This document shows, piece by piece, positions 12,167-14,407 of a stretch of DNA of 14,407 bases. The notes beneath the pieces were generated by a model that did no database searches, was not told the origin of the DNA, and was given only the letters and a program-made list of their open reading frames with translations. Origin of the DNA: Chloroflexota bacterium. GTDB taxonomy: Bacteria > Chloroflexota > UBA6077. The position numbers and the translations under genes were made by a program. Location: assembly GCA_021806765.1 (NCBI GenBank), contig JAJZQR010000123.1:1-14407 (forward strand), in the 5' to 3' direction. The first letter of the stretch is position 1; every line of letters starts with the position of its first letter.

Positions 12167-13828
12167 ATGGCGCCGGCCACTTACGGAGAGGCTCCCTCTG
12201 AGATGCCCAAACGATCTAAATGCAAGTGCCAGGATCCGACCGCCGTGGCGATCCTGGCCAGGATCTCCGACCGAGAGAAGCAGGGGCAGCCGTCGCTGGA
12301 GGCCCAGATCCGCGAGACCCGAGAGCGGCTCACGGATCCCAAGGGCTGGCACGTGGTGGCGGAGTATGCCATCAAGCATCGCGGATCCGATCTCTCCGGA
12401 GACCCACGCTATATGGAGATGATCCGGGACGCCCGGGCGGGCAAGTTCTCCAAGCTCTGCCTCCACAAGTTCGATCGCTTCGCTCGCCGATCCTACGACA
12501 GGGAGGTCTTCGAGCACATCCTCACCCGGGAGTGCGGCATCGAGATCTACGCGGCGCTGGAGCCCTACGACCTCAAGACGAGGGCCGGGCAGCTCACCAA
12601 GAAGACCAGCGCCTTCATCTCCGACGTCTTCCTGGACAACCTCCGCGAAGAGTCCCTCAAGGGCATGACCCAGAAGATCCTGGCCGGCGGCTGGGTGGCC
12701 AGGGCGCCCGTCGGCTACCTCAACAAGCGAGAGGAGATCGGGCACAACAAGTTCCGCCGCTGGGTCGAGCCGGATCCCCTCCATCGCGAGACCGTGCAGC
12801 TGGCCTTCAGGCTCTTCGCCGGCGGGCAGCACACGCTCGATAGTCTGACCGCCTACCTCAACGAGCATGGCCTAACCTGGCAGGGCGGCCGGCCCTGGAC
12901 CCGGGATCGTCTCCACCGGATGCTGATCAATCCCTTCTACGCCGGCCGCCTTCGATGGAATGGCCTCGAGGCCGCGGGGATCCACGAACCGCTGATCGAT
13001 CAATCCACCTGGGAGGCCTGCAGGGCGGTCCGTCGGTCTCACGACAAGTCCAAAGAGCGCAAGGCGCGCCACGTCTATCCCCTCGTGGGCGTGCTCTACT
13101 TCGCCGAGCTGGGCTGTGGGGCGCACGCCGAGACCCAGACGGAGAAGGGCATCAGCTACTACCGCTCCCGGTTGCAGGGTGCGGGCGGATCCAAGATCTA
13201 CCTCCCCTGCGAGGAAGCCGAAGCTCGGGCTGCCGAGATCCTCGAGGATCTCCAGATCCCCCCGGAGCTGGTAGCGCCCATCAAGAAGGCGTACCGCCAC
13301 CAGGTGGCGGAGATCGCTGCGCCGGAAGCAATCCAGGCCCAGAGGCTAAAGCGCCAGCTAGCACAGTTGGAAGAGGAGAGCCGCGGCTACGTCCGCCTGG
13401 CTGCCCAGGGGAAGATCACCGAGACCGAGTTCGACTCCGAGCGGGCCCGGGTCTCGTCGGCGATCGCCAAGACGCGCCACGAGCTCGCCGCGGTGGAGGG
13501 GGGCGGTCGCTCTCGGCTGTCCGACCTGGACGCGGCCCTGGTGGTGTTCGCCCACGCGGGGCTCCTGTGGAACCGCTCCGACGACACCCAGCGTAAAGCC
13601 CTCACCCGACTCTTCTTCCGGAGGATCTCCATCACCAACGCCGGCGACGTCGTCGACGTCGAGTTGGCGGATCCCTTCGCCTACCTGGAGACACTAAAAA
13701 AAGCCTCAGCCCCTCCCGAGGGGAGGGGCCTTCATCGTTCGAATAGTGTTCGGTATGCGCTACCAAACGCAACGTATACCGAGCTGGCGAAGAGAGCTCC
13801 CCGCATTGGTGGAGCTCTCTTTGATTAG
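12167..13828 (+). CDS. Large serine recombinase (integrase)
   Basis: Up to 553 residues. The catalytic resolvase domain (about 25-160) shows AVAILARISDREKQGQPSLE with R32 and the nucleophile S34, and KFDRFARRSYD (101-111). The recombinase domain follows: GGWVARAPVGYLNKREEIGH (174-193), ETVQLAFRLFAGG, LTAYLNEHGL and MLINPFYAGRLRWNG. The zinc-ribbon region (about 305-350) reads LYFAELGCGAH...YYRSRLQGAGG...LPCEEAEA, in which most expected cysteines are replaced. A coiled coil (about 383-445) precedes DPFAYLETL. After residue 510 the frame runs through a hairpin, an A-run and a dyad, so that tail may not be native. ATG 12167 has a weak SD; ATG 12203 (MPKRSKCKC) follows GGAGAGG and is equally likely. 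It carries out site-specific integration and excision of the element. Confidence 0.88.
   Translation: MAPATYGEAPSEMPKRSKCKCQDPTAVAILARISDREKQGQPSLEAQIRETRERLTDPKGWHVVAEYAIKHRGSDLSGDPRYMEMIRDARAGKFSKLCLHKFDRFARRSYDREVFEHILTRECGIEIYAALEPYDLKTRAGQLTKKTSAFISDVFLDNLREESLKGMTQKILAGGWVARAPVGYLNKREEIGHNKFRRWVEPDPLHRETVQLAFRLFAGGQHTLDSLTAYLNEHGLTWQGGRPWTRDRLHRMLINPFYAGRLRWNGLEAAGIHEPLIDQSTWEACRAVRRSHDKSKERKARHVYPLVGVLYFAELGCGAHAETQTEKGISYYRSRLQGAGGSKIYLPCEEAEARAAEILEDLQIPPELVAPIKKAYRHQVAEIAAPEAIQAQRLKRQLAQLEEESRGYVRLAAQGKITETEFDSERARVSSAIAKTRHELAAVEGGGRSRLSDLDAALVVFAHAGLLWNRSDDTQRKALTRLFFRRISITNAGDVVDVELADPFAYLETLKKASAPPEGRGLHRSNSVRYALPNATYTELAKRAPRIGGALFD
13696..13729 (-). terminator. Intrinsic terminator for leftward transcription, inside the recombinase 3' end
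   Basis: A perfect 9-bp stem, GCCCCTCCC (13709-13717) and GGGAGGGGC (13721-13729), with a 3-base loop. On the minus strand it is followed, after six bases, by seven T (13702-13696). It would stop transcripts entering from the right, such as that of the small membrane peptide gene. Confidence 0.5.
13750..13782. other. Imperfect 33-bp dyad, candidate recombinase attachment site
   Basis: TCGGTAT at 13750-13756 and ATACCGA at 13776-13782 are exact inverted arms; counting inward, 11 of 16 half-site positions match (pattern TCGGTAT-CG-T-C). Attachment sites of large serine recombinases are imperfect dyads next to the gene, which fits. The centre is a single base, whereas such sites centre on a dinucleotide, which counts against it. 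Confidence 0.35.
13790..13821 (+). terminator. Hairpin at the recombinase stop codon
   Basis: A perfect 11-bp stem, AAGAGAGCTCC (13790-13800) and GGAGCTCTCTT (13811-13821), with a 10-base loop, ending 5 bases before the TAG at 13826-13828. The following sequence, TGATTAG, is poor in T, so it is a weak intrinsic terminator or another structural element. Confidence 0.4.
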
Positions 13829-13990
13829 AGTAGACCGTGTTCGCCTGATGCTCGCTGGCATCGGCAACGCGAAGCCCATCGAGGCATCGCAGTAGAGAGA
13901 ACTTGTTCGGCACGATGCCGGCGCAGCCCTTCTGGCGGCGGGCGTGCGCCACCCCGGCGGCTGTGTTGGCTCCCGTGGCGGTCCCTGGCC

Positions 13991-14104
13991 CTACGGGATT
14001 CGGAACAGTAGCTCCTGGATCTGAGGGACGGAAGCTACCATGACCGCCAGGATCAGGACGGTGTAGGCGACAACCAGAGTGAGGAGATTGATGCTGCGCA
14101 CCAC
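13991..14104 (-). CDS. Small single-span membrane peptide (37 residues)
   Basis: A minus-strand frame from GTG 14104 (or GTG 14101) to TAG 13993-13991. GGAGG lies five bases before the first GTG. The sequence is VVRSINLLTLVVAYTVLILA, then VMVASVPQIQELLFRIP: one long hydrophobic helix and a short amphipathic end. The layout resembles the 41-residue peptide at 4865-4990 (helix, Pro, then IxxLL). It lies outside the recombinase, so it may be on the other side of the attachment site. There is no recognised family. The evidence is the SD, the sharply hydrophobic composition and the tidy stop. Confidence 0.45.
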   Translation of the reverse strand: MVRSINLLTLVVAYTVLILAVMVASVPQIQELLFRIP

Positions 14105-14407
14105 GGGAGCCTCCGCCGCCGGACTTGCGCGCGACGAGCATACGAGCCGACCGCTGCAGCTACTTCAAAAGCATTCTCCGTTCCACCTCTGGTGCCTAGC
14201 CGGCGCGAAACGGGCACTTGTGCGCGGACTTGGGCGTGGCCTCTTCACGCCGGCCAGAGCGGGCGAAGGATCGCGGTCGTGAGCCCCACGGGACCCCTCG
14301 CTGCGCTCAGAATGACACCTCGAAGGACCGGGGGCAAGCCCGGGCGGGGCTTGCGCAGCGGGTGAGAGGGAGAAGCACCAGCCCCACGAGGTGAAGTAGG
14401 CCAACCC
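14105..14407. other. Right-end stretch without a gene
   Basis: I see no gene in these 303 bases. Open frames here have no SD and unnatural composition. The stretch holds the dispersed-repeat-like sequence described separately, and probably represents intergenic host DNA next to the element. Confidence 0.4.
14291..14354. repeat. Dispersed intergenic repeat-like sequence with hairpin
   Basis: The minus strand of 14291-14317 reads TGTCATTCTGAGCGCAGCGA followed by GGGGTCC, a form I associate with dispersed intergenic repeats of several bacterial genomes, notably Chloroflexota. Next to it is a perfect 8-bp hairpin: GCAAGCCC (14334-14341), 5-base loop, GGGCTTGC (14347-14354). The repeat identity is from memory and cannot be verified here. 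Confidence 0.4.

Noticed and set aside
13632..14141. Minus-strand frame of 169 codons to the right of the recombinase
   Set aside because: It ends in a run of arginines inside the recombinase gene, has no SD and overlaps the 37-residue membrane peptide; it may contain relic sequence, but nothing recognisable.
14165..14404. Minus-strand frame of 79 codons at the right end
   Set aside because: It is the translation of the dispersed repeat (CHSERSEGSRG), a common false gene over intergenic repeats.
1..14407. CRISPR array
   Set aside because: No regularly spaced direct repeats of 23-40 bases were seen; the only dense repeats are the 9-11 bp motifs at 1474-1821.
1..14407. UGA recoded as a sense codon in this genome
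   Set aside because: Many well-supported genes end in TGA at normal overlaps (the 990-residue gene, hicA, the CxxC protein gene), and long genes contain no in-frame TGA.

Overview
The window is high-GC bacterial DNA that carries most of an integrative mobile element or prophage control and replication region. Nearly every gene has a strong purine-rich ribosome binding site, genes often overlap by 1 to 8 bases, and GTG starts are common. No gene names the host. A short dispersed repeat near the right edge resembles sequences I associate with Chloroflexota genomes, so a Chloroflexota (Dehalococcoidia-like) host is a guess and no more. No capsid, terminase, portal, tail or conjugation genes are visible, so phage, phage satellite and plasmid-like element all remain possible.

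Layout. (1) Positions 110-9560 hold one leftward gene series of about 15 tightly packed genes. In transcription order these are: a ribbon-helix-helix protein, several unrecognised small proteins, a short coiled-coil gene with an in-frame TGA, a one-helix membrane protein, a small CxxC protein, a 608-residue ParB-family protein with two added Cys4 clusters, three unrecognised proteins (one of 41 residues), a 990-residue TOPRIM-like/P-loop replication protein, a TubC-docking-like small protein, and a DUF5131 (phage Gp37/Gp68) protein. (2) Positions 9561-9657 are a divergent control region with a good leftward promoter and an inverted 8-bp repeat around it. (3) Positions 9658-11400 run rightward: an XRE/cI-like repressor, an unrecognised protein, a HicA-HicB toxin-antitoxin pair and an unrecognised protein. 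(4) Positions 11419-12140 hold two divergent membrane-type genes whose ribosome binding sites form one shared inverted repeat. (5) Positions 12167-13828 encode a large serine recombinase whose 3' end contains hairpins and a dyad that could be an attachment site. (6) Positions 13829-14407 look like element end or host DNA, with one 37-residue membrane peptide gene on the minus strand and dispersed repeat sequence.

How the parts may work together (inference): the XRE repressor would control the leftward promoter. When derepressed, the leftward series would make the ParB-like and TOPRIM/P-loop replication proteins. The DNA encoding the C-terminal tail of the replication protein carries about 12 copies of an AAATGCTGG-like repeat in both orientations and several reading phases, so it may be the replication origin, as in lambda O. 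The serine recombinase would integrate or excise the element and HicAB would stabilise it. The most notable points are the iteron-like array, the TubC-like docking protein coupled to the replication protein, the Cys-rich ParB, and two neighbouring genes with an SD, eight codons, TGA, then an in-frame NTG and continuing frame.
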